Of a stretch of 64,000 nt of DNA, positions 7,967 to 16,373 are shown in pieces. Below the pieces are notes generated by a model. It was not told the DNA's origin and ran no database searches. It worked only from the letters and a program-made list of their open reading frames with translations. This DNA comes from Mesorhizobium ciceri WSM4083 (GTDB lineage Bacteria > Pseudomonadota > Alphaproteobacteria > Rhizobiales > Rhizobiaceae). How positions within the stretch are numbered: position 1 is the stretch's first letter; each line of letters starts with the position of its first letter. Location: the NCBI RefSeq assembly GCF_000519305.1, contig NZ_KI912610.1, positions 124,183 through 188,182 of the forward strand, read 5' to 3'. Both the position numbers and the translations under genes were made by a program.

Positions 7967-8815
7967 ATGACCGGTACGGAGCTGGACGACATTCTTGCGG
8001 ACACTGCACCGCAGGTAGAGCAGGTTGAGACGCCCTCGGCTGAGACCAAACGCGACGAGCATGGACGCTTCGCCCCCAAGGTGGAAGCGGAAACTGCTCC
8101 CGTCGAGCAGGCGCCAGTCGAGCAGCAGGCCGAAACGGAAGCTGGAAAGGTTCCGCAGCAGGCTTTGCACGCGTCAAGGGAAAAGGAACGCGAAGCCCGG
8201 CAGGAAGCGGAAACCCTCCGCAACCAGATTGCCGAGATGCGCGGCCAGATCCAGTTGCTTTCGCAGCGTGGTCAGGCGCCGGCTCCCAAGGCGGCAGAAC
8301 CCGTCAAGGCTCCCGACTTCTGGGAAGGCCCAGACGAGTATATTGCCAATGCTCTGACTCCCGTCCAGCAGCAGCTTCAGCAGCAGCGTGAAGTGTTCTC
8401 GAAGATGATGGCCACGCAGGCTCACGGCAAGGAAACCGTGGACGGCGCGTTCAAAGCCTTCGTTGAGGCGGCACAAGCCAACCCTGGCCAATACGCCGCC
8501 GAATACCAGTCCATGATGAAGAGCGAGCATCCCTATGACGCTCTCGTTTCCTGGCACAAGCAGCAACAGACCCTGACCACGGTCGGCAACGACCCGAACG
8601 CATGGCTTGAAGCCGAAATGGAGAAGCGCCTCGCAGACCCGGCGTATCAGGCCAAGGTCATGGAGCGCATCCGCGCAACCGCTGCTGGCAACACCAACCG
8701 GTCAAACCCCGTCACAAACCTGCCCCCATCCCTCAACCGGCTAGCTGCCGGCGGCAACGCCCCAGGCGAGGTCGATGCGAGCGATGCAGGGCTGTTCGCC
8801 AACGCTCTGCGGTAG
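7967..8815 (+). CDS. Scaffolding protein
   Basis: The frame opens at 7937, but the ATG at 7967 has TTGGAGAAA upstream and is preferred, giving 282 residues. The protein is acidic, glutamine- and alanine-rich. A long coiled coil at about 75-145 (REKEREARQEAETLRNQ) precedes a helical C-terminus. Its place between portal and coat genes is the classic scaffold position in P22-like phages. It should guide prohead assembly and leave before DNA packaging. The call rests on composition and position. Confidence 0.8.
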   Translation: MTGTELDDILADTAPQVEQVETPSAETKRDEHGRFAPKVEAETAPVEQAPVEQQAETEAGKVPQQALHASREKEREARQEAETLRNQIAEMRGQIQLLSQRGQAPAPKAAEPVKAPDFWEGPDEYIANALTPVQQQLQQQREVFSKMMATQAHGKETVDGAFKAFVEAAQANPGQYAAEYQSMMKSEHPYDALVSWHKQQQTLTTVGNDPNAWLEAEMEKRLADPAYQAKVMERIRATAAGNTNRSNPVTNLPPSLNRLAAGGNAPGEVDASDAGLFANALR

Positions 8816-8851
8816 CGCGCTCAAGCGCTCCGCCTGAAAAGGTAAATTCCC

Positions 8852-9997
8852 ATGGCCCTCACGACCATCGAGAGCAACAACAAGCTTGTTCGCTACACGC
8901 AGGAAATCAACAAGGAATATGTTCGCAAGAACATGTTCTCCACCTACATGTCGCCGGACCTGAATGCCATTATCCGCATTCGCCAGGAACTGAAGCAGGG
9001 CGGAGAGCAGGTCAATATCCCGCTCGTCACCAAGCTTCGCGGCGGCGGCACCGGCTCCGGTACTCTCGTCGGCAACGAAGAGAAGATCGACAACTACGGC
9101 ATGCGCGTCTGGGTCGACTGGGCACGCCATGCGGTCGTCACCAAGAAGTCAGAGGAGCAGAAGGATTCTGCCGATATCTTCGGCGAGGCCAAGCCTCTGC
9201 TTTCGAACTGGGGCCGTGAGCGTCAACGCGACGATATCGTTGAGGCTTTCATGGCCCTCCCGTCCGAGTCGGCGCCCGTCGGCCTTGGCACGGATGCCGG
9301 CGACACCATCAACGGCATCCGCTACGAGCTTGCAACCACGGCCCAGAAGAACACCTGGAATGTGAGCAACTCCGACCGCATCCTCTATGGTGCCGCGATC
9401 GGCAACTACAACGCCACCCACGCCACGGCCCTGGCCAACGTGGACACGACCAACGACAAGCTGAACAAGGCCCTGGTGTCGCTGATGAAGCGGCAGGCAA
9501 AGCTGTCCGTCCCGGCGATCAACCCCTACATGTCCGACGATGGCTATGACGGCTACGTGATGTTCGTGGGCACCAATGCGTTCCGGGATCTGAAGCTCGA
9601 CATGGCAACCATCAATTCGGATGCCAGACCGCGCGATGTCAGCGCCAATCCTCTGTTCCAGGACGGCGATCTGATCTGGGACAAGGTGATTGTCCGCGAG
9701 GTGCCGGAAATCTCGCAGTACGTCACCAGCGTCTGGACATCGCTCCTGACGGCCGGCAACAGCTCTTCGCGTGTGGAGCCTGTGTTCCTGTGCGGCCAGC
9801 AGGCGCTTGCGTTTGCATGGGCTCAGATGGCCAAGCCGACTTTCCGCAAGGAAGACGACTATGGCTTCATCAACGGCGTTGGCACGGAAATGGCCTACGG
9901 CGTTGCCAAGATGTTCAAGAAGCATCCGAACGATAGCGCGATCCTGAAGCAGTGGGGGGTCGTCACCGGCTTCGTTTCTGCGGCTGCCGACGCCTGA
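8852..9997 (+). CDS. Major capsid protein, DUF4043/N4-gp56-type
   Basis: The 381-residue protein begins MALTTIESNNKLVRYTQEIN. It contains NIPLVTKLRGGGTGSG, VDWARHAV and LLSNWGRERQRDD, as in DUF4043 and N4-gp56-family coat proteins. The end (YGVAKMFKKHPNDSAILKQWG) also fits. A strong ribosome site and the following hairpin suit high-level expression. The coat family differs from the true P22 coat, while the portal and tail genes look P22-like, so the head module appears mosaic. Confidence 0.88.
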   Translation: MALTTIESNNKLVRYTQEINKEYVRKNMFSTYMSPDLNAIIRIRQELKQGGEQVNIPLVTKLRGGGTGSGTLVGNEEKIDNYGMRVWVDWARHAVVTKKSEEQKDSADIFGEAKPLLSNWGRERQRDDIVEAFMALPSESAPVGLGTDAGDTINGIRYELATTAQKNTWNVSNSDRILYGAAIGNYNATHATALANVDTTNDKLNKALVSLMKRQAKLSVPAINPYMSDDGYDGYVMFVGTNAFRDLKLDMATINSDARPRDVSANPLFQDGDLIWDKVIVREVPEISQYVTSVWTSLLTAGNSSSRVEPVFLCGQQALAFAWAQMAKPTFRKEDDYGFINGVGTEMAYGVAKMFKKHPNDSAILKQWGVVTGFVSAAADA

Positions 9998-10005
9998 TCC
10001 TGACC

Positions 10006-10033
10006 GGGAGGCGACTGGCTCGCCTCCCATTTC
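10006..10033 (+). terminator. Hairpin after the capsid gene, probable attenuating terminator
   Basis: A perfect 8-bp stem (GGGAGGCG at 10006-10013, CGCCTCCC at 10021-10028) with a 7-base loop lies just after the coat stop. It is followed by ATTTC and a pyrimidine run. It could end part of the transcripts or protect the 3' end of the coat mRNA. Confidence 0.6.
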
Positions 10034-10058
10034 CCCCTCTCATCAAAGGAGGCCCGTC

Positions 10059-10463
10059 ATGGCCCTCAATCGCAATGTCCCCGCGCGCAACGCGCTTTAT
10101 CAGAACGTGCAGTTCCTTCGCAAGAAGATCACCTTCGGCAACTTCGGCACCACGGTTACGGTCGGCACGCTGCCGGCCTATGCCAACGTCATCGGCGGCG
10201 GCGTACATGTCACCACGGCGTTCAACAGCTCGGGCACCGATCTGCTTGATGTCGGCTTCATCGGATCCACAACCGATCCTGACGCCTACGCCACGCTGCT
10301 GACCCTGGCTGCTGTCGGCTTCATCCCGCTGGATGAACTCGGCACCACGACCAACATCATGCAGACGGTCGATACCACGGTCACCTGTGCCCCGGCTCAG
10401 TCCGTCGCCGACGCGACCGCAGGCGAAGCCTACGTCATCATCATGTACGTGATGGCCAACTGA
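10059..10463 (+). CDS. Small structural protein, possible capsid decoration protein
   Basis: The 134-residue protein follows the coat gene and has a very strong ribosome site (AAAGGAGG). The sequence is rich in short beta-prone, Thr/Val/Gly segments (TTVTVGTLPAYANVIGGGVH) and has few charges. This suits a beta-sandwich head-decoration or minor head protein. No named family recognised. The call rests on position, expression signals and composition. Confidence 0.6.
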   Translation: MALNRNVPARNALYQNVQFLRKKITFGNFGTTVTVGTLPAYANVIGGGVHVTTAFNSSGTDLLDVGFIGSTTDPDAYATLLTLAAVGFIPLDELGTTTNIMQTVDTTVTCAPAQSVADATAGEAYVIIMYVMAN

Positions 10464-10468
10464 ACCCG

Positions 10469-10493
10469 TAGGCCTGCTCTGGCGGGCCTATTT
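10469..10493 (+). terminator. Hairpin followed by a T-rich run
   Basis: TAGGCC at 10469-10474 pairs with GGCCTA at 10485-10490, followed by TTTCTCTCC. It lies between two small structural genes, in the same layout as the hairpin after the capsid gene. Weak intrinsic terminator or mRNA-processing hairpin. Confidence 0.45.
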
Positions 10494-10518
10494 CTCTCCC
10501 CAGACAAAGGAGGCCATC

Positions 10519-10758
10519 ATGGCCACAGTCACTTACGTGCCCGCCCAAGGCGAGCCGCCGGAGACTTCCCAGTTCGGCTATCACTTCGCAAAGGGCCAGC
10601 CCGTCGAAGTGACGGAGCCCAAGCATCTGCGCAAGTTCGCTGGCAACCCGTTCTTTGATGTGGACGATGCCGACGATGAACTCGCCAAGGCGACCAAGGT
10701 CGAAGGTCTCGCCAAGGCGCGCGCTGCGAAAGCGGCGAAGAAGCAGCAGAAACTGTGA
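10519..10758 (+). CDS. Small hypothetical structural protein, 79 aa
   Basis: Start with a perfect AAAGGAGG ribosome site. The N-terminal half is polar and beta-prone (VTYVPAQGEPPETSQFGYHF). The middle is acidic (DVDDADDELAK). The C-terminus is a lysine/alanine-rich helix (ARAAKAAKKQQKL). Such small proteins between coat and head-completion genes are common; the basic tail might contact DNA or acidic capsid surfaces. No family recognised. Confidence 0.6.
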   Translation: MATVTYVPAQGEPPETSQFGYHFAKGQPVEVTEPKHLRKFAGNPFFDVDDADDELAKATKVEGLAKARAAKAAKKQQKL

Positions 10759-10777
10759 TCCAAGGTCGCTCAGCACC

Positions 10778-11113
10778 ATGAAAACACGTGAGCAACTCGT
10801 CAACAGGGCCCTTCAGAAGCTGAAGGTGCTTGCCGCAGGGCAGACACCATCAGCCGAAGACGCAAAGGTCGTGGATGACGATCTCGAGCCGGTGCTGAGC
10901 GACCTTTCCACTCGCAACATCTATCCCTACGGCGATCCTGACCAGATCGAGGATAACGCCTTTGTCCATCTGGCCGATATCCTGGCCAACTCCGTGGCTG
11001 CCGACTTCGGGCGAGATCAGAACGATACCGTGCGGCTCGCTGCTGAGGCCAGATTGCGCGAGTTGACCGCTCAGACGCTCTCCGGTCAGGCGCTTCAGGT
11101 CGATTATTTCTGA
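10778..11113 (+). CDS. Head-tail adaptor, P22 gp4-like tail accessory factor
   Basis: The 111-residue, mostly helical protein starts MKTREQLVNRALQKLKVL. Its pattern (EPVLSDLSTRNIYPYGDPDQI, then HLADILANSVAADFG) resembles short head-completion proteins of the gp4 or gp6 type. Its last base overlaps the ATG of the gp10-like gene (TGATG). By analogy it should close the portal after packaging. Shorter than P22 gp4, so the equivalence is inferred from position and general pattern. Confidence 0.65.
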   Translation: MKTREQLVNRALQKLKVLAAGQTPSAEDAKVVDDDLEPVLSDLSTRNIYPYGDPDQIEDNAFVHLADILANSVAADFGRDQNDTVRLAAEARLRELTAQTLSGQALQVDYF

Positions 11114-12531
11114 TGGCGCAGATCGTCTTCCCGACCTCAACCGCCCCTTCTGTCAACCCGACAGAGAACGGTGGAAGGCTGATCAATTGCTATGCGGAAA
11201 AGACCCCGGATGGCGGCCGCAGCCAGGTCCTGTATCGTCGGGCGCCGGGTTGCGACTTCGCGTTTACCACCGGCACGGCTGACTGGCGCGGGCATCTTCT
11301 GGACGGAACGGTCCTTTACATCGCCAACGGCACGAAGGTCTACACCGTCACCAAGGCCGGCAGCACCTACACTGTAACCACGCTTGGCGGCACGCTTGGC
11401 GGTTCGGGCCGCGTGTTCATGGAACACAACATGCGCTCGCCAACGCACCAGATCCTCATCTGGACATCTGGTGGCATCTTTGAGGTTTCCGGCAGTTCGA
11501 TCGTTGCGTTTTCCGATGCTGATCTACCTTCCACCAATTCGCTTTCCTATCAGGACGGATATTTCTTCCACACCACGGCGAGCGGGCAGAGCTACGCTTC
11601 CGACCTCAACGACACAGATGTAAATTCAGATAGCTTCGTCACGGCAGAATCGCAGGTTGACGGGCTGGTCAGGGGTATCCCGATCCGCCGCGACCAGGCG
11701 TTGATGGGCGACACCTCGACCGAGTTTTGGTCCAACGCCGGCAACGCGACCGGCTATCCATTCACGCGCGGTCCTGTCATCCCCTATGGGCTGTGGGGGC
11801 CTCATGCCATCGCAGGCTATGAACCCGGCTTCCCCGGTCCTGTGATCTTCGTTGCCAACGATGGCGTTGTCTACCGGCTCGATGGGTATTCGCCCACGCG
11901 GATTTCCACACCAAATCTGGACAGGCTGATAGCGGCCATAACGGACAAGACTACGCTTCGGGCCAGCGTCCATATTTGCGCCGGGCATTCCTTCTGGGTG
12001 CTGAAATGCGATGACTGGACATGGGTCTATGACCTATCGACCGCCGAATGGCATGAGCGCCAGACACTTGGCCGGAACAACTGGCGGATGGAGGGCGGCA
12101 TCAACGCCTTCTCCGAATGGCTGGTCTTCGACGGGGCCGATGCATACCGGATGAACGAACGCTCGGTGATGGAAGCAGGCGAGCAACTGGTTTGGGAAAT
12201 CTGGTCTACCCAGATGCACAATTTCCCTGCCAGGACCGCAGTTGACAAGGCGGCATTCGATTTTGTTCGCGGCGTTGGTCTTGACCGCGGCATTTCGCCT
12301 ACCCAGACCACGCCGAAGGTCTCCATTTCATGGTCTAATAATGGCGGCGTCACCTTCGGCAACGCGCTGCTGCGGGATCTTGGAACGCAGGGACAACAGA
12401 ACATCCGCTGCGAGGTCAACCGGACTGGCCTCACAGGTGATATCGGCCGGCAGTGGAAGCTGAAGATTGCAGACCCGGTTGAGGCCTCGCTCTTGGGCGG
12501 TTCGATGTTCGGCGAGGCGCGGTCGGCATGA
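11113..12531 (+). CDS. Packaged DNA stabilisation protein, P22 gp10-like tail hub
   Basis: The 472-residue protein begins with the hallmark PTSTAPSVNPTENGGRLINC, then YAEKTPDG. Repeated beta blades follow (for example YFFHTTASGQSYASDLND and FVANDGVVYRLDGY), as in the Phage_stabilise family. A proline/glycine-rich segment (TRGPVIPYGLWGPHAIAGYE) lies mid-protein. In P22, gp10 binds the gp4 adaptor and carries the tail needle and tailspikes, which suits the gene order here. Confidence 0.85.
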   Translation: MAQIVFPTSTAPSVNPTENGGRLINCYAEKTPDGGRSQVLYRRAPGCDFAFTTGTADWRGHLLDGTVLYIANGTKVYTVTKAGSTYTVTTLGGTLGGSGRVFMEHNMRSPTHQILIWTSGGIFEVSGSSIVAFSDADLPSTNSLSYQDGYFFHTTASGQSYASDLNDTDVNSDSFVTAESQVDGLVRGIPIRRDQALMGDTSTEFWSNAGNATGYPFTRGPVIPYGLWGPHAIAGYEPGFPGPVIFVANDGVVYRLDGYSPTRISTPNLDRLIAAITDKTTLRASVHICAGHSFWVLKCDDWTWVYDLSTAEWHERQTLGRNNWRMEGGINAFSEWLVFDGADAYRMNERSVMEAGEQLVWEIWSTQMHNFPARTAVDKAAFDFVRGVGLDRGISPTQTTPKVSISWSNNGGVTFGNALLRDLGTQGQQNIRCEVNRTGLTGDIGRQWKLKIADPVEASLLGGSMFGEARSA

Positions 12532-13061
12532 CGGTCGATAGCCCTCCGCCTCTGCTCGATGTCAATGCGAAGTGGTTTCAGCAGGACGGGCGGCCAACCC
12601 CGGAATTCTACCAGTATATGCGGGCGCTTGACCTCGTTGCGCGGGCAACCGTGACGGTTGTCAACATCCCAGAAACGCCACTGCCGGATGAAGTCTGGAA
12701 CGAGTATTTCGAGGCGGCGGCTTCCGATGAGATCCTCGCCCTGACGACAGGAACGGGAAAAGTGACATTCCGCCTGCCATGGACGGTTACAGGGCAAAGC
12801 GTTCGCGCCTCGCTGGCGACGGCCCAAGCATCAGGCTCCATCTTCACGGTGGACATCAACAAGAACGGCACGTCGATCCTTTCAACGAAGCTGACCATCG
12901 ACAACACGGAGAAAACCTCTCTGTCGGCGGCAACCGCAGCGGTCATTTCAGACGCGACATGGACGGACGATGACGAATTCACCGTCGATATCGATCAGAT
13001 TGGCGACGGAACCGCCAAAGGCTTGAAAATCGCCCTGATCGGTCAGCGTCCACCGCCATGA
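12528..13061 (+). CDS. Tail-associated structural protein, 177 aa
   Basis: Starts in an ATGA overlap with the gp10-like gene. The N-terminus (LLDVNAKWFQQDGRPTPEFY) is a motif often seen in proteins that dock to a phage tail hub. Residues from about 80 on form a beta-sandwich-like domain (SGSIFTVDINKNGTSI, then TWTDDDEFTVDIDQIGDGTA) that recurs in phage structural proteins. Probably a minor tail protein joining hub and fibres. Confidence 0.65.
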   Translation: MTVDSPPPLLDVNAKWFQQDGRPTPEFYQYMRALDLVARATVTVVNIPETPLPDEVWNEYFEAAASDEILALTTGTGKVTFRLPWTVTGQSVRASLATAQASGSIFTVDINKNGTSILSTKLTIDNTEKTSLSAATAAVISDATWTDDDEFTVDIDQIGDGTAKGLKIALIGQRPPP

Positions 13062-13750
13062 TGATCGTAGACCCGTACAGAGCGCGCGCATTGGCGCCGG
13101 TCACCGTCAGCTATGTCGGGTCTACCGCCGTTCTCTCGACCACCGACACGGAATCAATGCCGGGGGTTCCGATCGGGCCAGCAGCCGGCGACAGGACAGT
13201 TTTCCATATCGTCCATTGGTATAGCTCGGCAGTCGCGCCGCTTGCTTCCGCCACTATAGGCGGCGTTACGGCGAAGGTGCATGTAAGCAATGGTGCTACC
13301 GCTGCTGGGGCTGCTTTTCTGGGGTCGGCCATTGTATCGGCGCTCGTTCCGTCCGGCACGACCGCTACCGTTGTTCTGAACTTCGCCACTGGCGCGACAT
13401 TCCACAATATAAATCTGGCAACCTATAGCGTTAGAGGCTTGGTGTCAGACACCGCAATAGACACCATTTCAGATAACCCGAATGCCGTTGCTTCATACGC
13501 CGGAGCCGTCGATGTCCAGCAGGACGGGCTCATGTTGTTCGGTGCGGTTTGCTACAGTTCCAACACTGGCTACACGATATCTGGGGCAACCCAGGATTAC
13601 ACTATCCAGATAGGCACGGGCAGCCCCGGCTTCTACAGCGCCGGGTCATCACTGGCGGCCAGTGCAACGCAAGCAAACCGCCCGGTCGGCATTACTCCTG
13701 TGGGCGGTTTCGCCTTCAGCGGCACTGTCGTGTCAGCCTCCTTCCGATAA
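13058..13750 (+). CDS. Hypothetical structural protein, 230 aa
   Basis: Starts in an ATGA overlap with the previous gene. The sequence is Ala/Ser/Thr/Gly-rich, low in charge and beta-prone throughout (STAVLSTTDTESMPGVP, ATVVLNFATGATFHNINLAT). It has no signal peptide or hydrophobic segment long enough for a membrane. This is typical of virion surface or tail domains. Specific role not recognisable. Confidence 0.62.
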   Translation: MMIVDPYRARALAPVTVSYVGSTAVLSTTDTESMPGVPIGPAAGDRTVFHIVHWYSSAVAPLASATIGGVTAKVHVSNGATAAGAAFLGSAIVSALVPSGTTATVVLNFATGATFHNINLATYSVRGLVSDTAIDTISDNPNAVASYAGAVDVQQDGLMLFGAVCYSSNTGYTISGATQDYTIQIGTGSPGFYSAGSSLAASATQANRPVGITPVGGFAFSGTVVSASFR

Positions 13751-13761
13751 GGAACTCTCCC

Positions 13762-14460
13762 ATGTTCGGATCACTTCTAGGCGGCCTTCTGGGCGGCGTC
13801 GGCAGTCTATTCGGTGGCGATGCCACGAAGAAGGCAGCGCAGGCCAACCGCGACCAGATCAACAAATATCTTAGCCAGGGTACCGCTGCGATCGATACCG
13901 GTCAGCAGCAGGCTACAGGGTATCTGGGTGGTGTCGGCGATCTGTGGAAGAACCTCGCCAATGAAAGCGGCGGGCTCTCTGGTCTGAACCTCTACGGCGA
14001 TGCGGTTGGGGCGAATGGTGCTGATGGTGCGGCCCGCGCATCAAGCGCCTTCCAGACCGACCCTGGCTACCAATTCCAGCAGCAGCAGGGCATCGACGCT
14101 CTGAACCGCAGCGCCGCAGCTCGGGGCCAATTGAACAGCGGGCAGACCGGCCTTGACACGCTGACATTTTCGCAGGGGCTTGCCAACAACTCCTATCAGC
14201 AGTGGTTGCAGAACCTGGGCGGCTTCAGCGGCCAACAGGGCAACATCTATACCGGCGCAACGACGGGCCAAGCCGGCGCGCTGACTGATCTGGCGAGCAA
14301 CGCGACCAACGCGGCGCAGCAGAAGGTCGATCTGTTCGGCAACGCGACGAATGGGCTCATGGGCGCCAACAACCAGAAGGCGGCCGGCACTCAGCAGCAG
14401 TTGAGCGGGCTGAGCGGGCTCGGGCAGGGCCTCGGCTCTCTGTTTGGTGGGTATCTCTGA
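13762..14460 (+). CDS. DNA ejection (transfer) protein, glycine/glutamine-rich
   Basis: The frame is open upstream from 13549, but the ATG at 13762 with an AAGGA site fits the previous stop. The 232-residue protein has Gly/Leu/Phe ends (MFGSLLGGLLGGVGSLFGG and GLGQGLGSLFGGYL). A glutamine/asparagine-rich helical middle (FQQQQGIDALNRSAAARGQL) is typical of P22 gp7-like or p32-like DNA transfer proteins. These travel inside the virion and form a conduit across the cell envelope. Confidence 0.78.
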   Translation: MFGSLLGGLLGGVGSLFGGDATKKAAQANRDQINKYLSQGTAAIDTGQQQATGYLGGVGDLWKNLANESGGLSGLNLYGDAVGANGADGAARASSAFQTDPGYQFQQQQGIDALNRSAAARGQLNSGQTGLDTLTFSQGLANNSYQQWLQNLGGFSGQQGNIYTGATTGQAGALTDLASNATNAAQQKVDLFGNATNGLMGANNQKAAGTQQQLSGLSGLGQGLGSLFGGYL

Positions 14461-16373
14461 TGGCAGCGATCAACTATCCATCGATCCCGAACTTCTATGA
14501 CCCGGAAGCGGTCATGCAGGCGACCGATCGCGGCTATCAGTCGGGCAAGGACTGGCGCGACAACAAGAACGCGGAATCGGCCTTTGGCAAGTATCTGGAG
14601 GGGCTTTACGCGCAAGGCTCGCAGCAGGGCCAGCAAGGGGCGCCGCAGTCGCTCTCTGCTCTTGCGCCGCAGTTCGGGGCCTCCGCACCTGTCGGCACTG
14701 TCCAGCGCGCGCCCTTGGGCACGCCTGACCCGGCGACGGCTCGGGTTGACCAGGCATTTGCCGCGCAAGGCCAATCCAGCGCCAATTCTCTGAGCGGCAA
14801 CCAGATCGCCGGACGGTTTCTCAAGACTGTGCGCGATGGCGGGCTGACAAATCCGTTTGGCTTAGCCGCCGTGGCATCGACCGGAAAGAACGAAAGCGGC
14901 TTCGACCCAAAGAACGCTGTCGGTACATGGTCAGATCCAAGCCAGTCCGGCCAAGCCGGTACCGCTGGCGGCATCATGTCCTGGCGCGGCGATCGGCTGA
15001 CCAGGCTTCAGCAGTTCGCACAGCAGAACGGCGACAATCCGAACGCACCAAGCCCCGAGACGCAGGGCAAGTATCTGCTGGCGGAAGACCCGTCCCTGAT
15101 CGCGAAGTTAAACGCCGCGCAATCGCCGGCCGAAGCTCAGCAGATCATGAATCAGGCTTGGAAATTCGCCGGCTATGACCAGCCCGGCGGCGAGGCTGGA
15201 CAGCGCATTGCCGACGCACAGGCATATGCACCGCAGTTCGGGGGGAGGAATGCTCCTGCACCCTCCCAGCAGGCGCTTGAGGGCCTTGCGGTGGGCCAGT
15301 CTGCCCCGATGGGTATGCAACAGGCTCAGGCGGCCCCACAGGGCGCTCCGCAGCCTCAGCAAGCGGCATCGATCCTCCCGCCGCGTGAAGTCATGGCCGA
15401 ACTGTTCAAGTCGCCCGGCACACGTCCGCTGGCCATCCAGCTTGTGCAGGCTGCACAGGGTTTGCAGATGGACCAGAACGACCCTGAAAAGCAGATCGCC
15501 TATCAGATCGCGGTCGAGAAGCTGAAGGCGTTGCGAGATCCCCAGTCCAAGCTCATCAATGCTGGCGGCGGGGCTATCTATGATCCGAACACGAAACAGT
15601 GGATCTCCGCTCCCGAAGGCACAGGCGCCGGCAAGGGCAAGTTCGGCAACAATGTAGTCTGGGGACAGGACGACGCCGGAAATTGGGTTGCGCTTCAGCC
15701 GTCGAGCGCTGGCGGGCTGGAGATGGCGAAGACGCCAGACGGCGTGAAACTTTCCCCTCCCGGCGCGTCAAACCTCAATCTTGGCACTTCCTACGGCGTT
15801 CGTGACCGCAACGGTCAAATCGTCAACCAAGTGCCGATCGACAATGCAGGCAAGGCTAGCGATACTTCATTCGGCAAAGGCCAAGGCGAGGCGCGCTCTA
15901 CGCTCGCCAGCATGCAGAGCCAACTCCCGGGGTTGGAAACGGTCGTTGGCGAGCTGGATGCCATTGCGGACAGGGCAACCTATACCACAGCGGGCCAAGC
16001 GCTCGATATTGGGCGCAAGGAGCTCGGTCTATCTCCCCGCGATGCGGCAGTGGCCCGCACAGAATACATTTCGAAGGTCTCGAACCAAATCCTGCCGATG
16101 CTGCGCGACACGTTCGGCGCTCAGTTCACCGCGCGCGAGGGTGACACGCTCATGGCAACCATGGGCGATCCCGACAAGACCCCTGCCGAAAAGCAAGCCG
16201 TGCTTCGCTCCTTCATCGAGCAGAAGAAGCGCAACATCGAGGCGCTGGCATCTCAGACAGGGCAGGGCGCAGCGCCAAGTGGCGCTGGCCCTCAGCCGGG
16301 CACAGTCGAGGACGGTTACCGCTACAAGGGCGGCAATCCGAGCGACCCGAATAGCTGGGAGCCTGCGGAATAA
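14460..16373 (+). CDS. Ejection protein with tail-tip lysozyme domain
   Basis: The 637-residue protein starts on the last base of the previous stop. Residues about 115-215 form a phage_lysozyme2-type domain: GKNESGFDP, with Glu145 the likely catalytic acid, then GTAGGIMSWRGDRLTRLQQF. The rest is Gln/Ala/Pro-rich with helical segments (from about residue 480). It would travel in the virion and cut peptidoglycan locally during DNA entry, a job P22 gives to a separate set of proteins. Confidence 0.82.
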   Translation: MAAINYPSIPNFYDPEAVMQATDRGYQSGKDWRDNKNAESAFGKYLEGLYAQGSQQGQQGAPQSLSALAPQFGASAPVGTVQRAPLGTPDPATARVDQAFAAQGQSSANSLSGNQIAGRFLKTVRDGGLTNPFGLAAVASTGKNESGFDPKNAVGTWSDPSQSGQAGTAGGIMSWRGDRLTRLQQFAQQNGDNPNAPSPETQGKYLLAEDPSLIAKLNAAQSPAEAQQIMNQAWKFAGYDQPGGEAGQRIADAQAYAPQFGGRNAPAPSQQALEGLAVGQSAPMGMQQAQAAPQGAPQPQQAASILPPREVMAELFKSPGTRPLAIQLVQAAQGLQMDQNDPEKQIAYQIAVEKLKALRDPQSKLINAGGGAIYDPNTKQWISAPEGTGAGKGKFGNNVVWGQDDAGNWVALQPSSAGGLEMAKTPDGVKLSPPGASNLNLGTSYGVRDRNGQIVNQVPIDNAGKASDTSFGKGQGEARSTLASMQSQLPGLETVVGELDAIADRATYTTAGQALDIGRKELGLSPRDAAVARTEYISKVSNQILPMLRDTFGAQFTAREGDTLMATMGDPDKTPAEKQAVLRSFIEQKKRNIEALASQTGQGAAPSGAGPQPGTVEDGYRYKGGNPSDPNSWEPAE

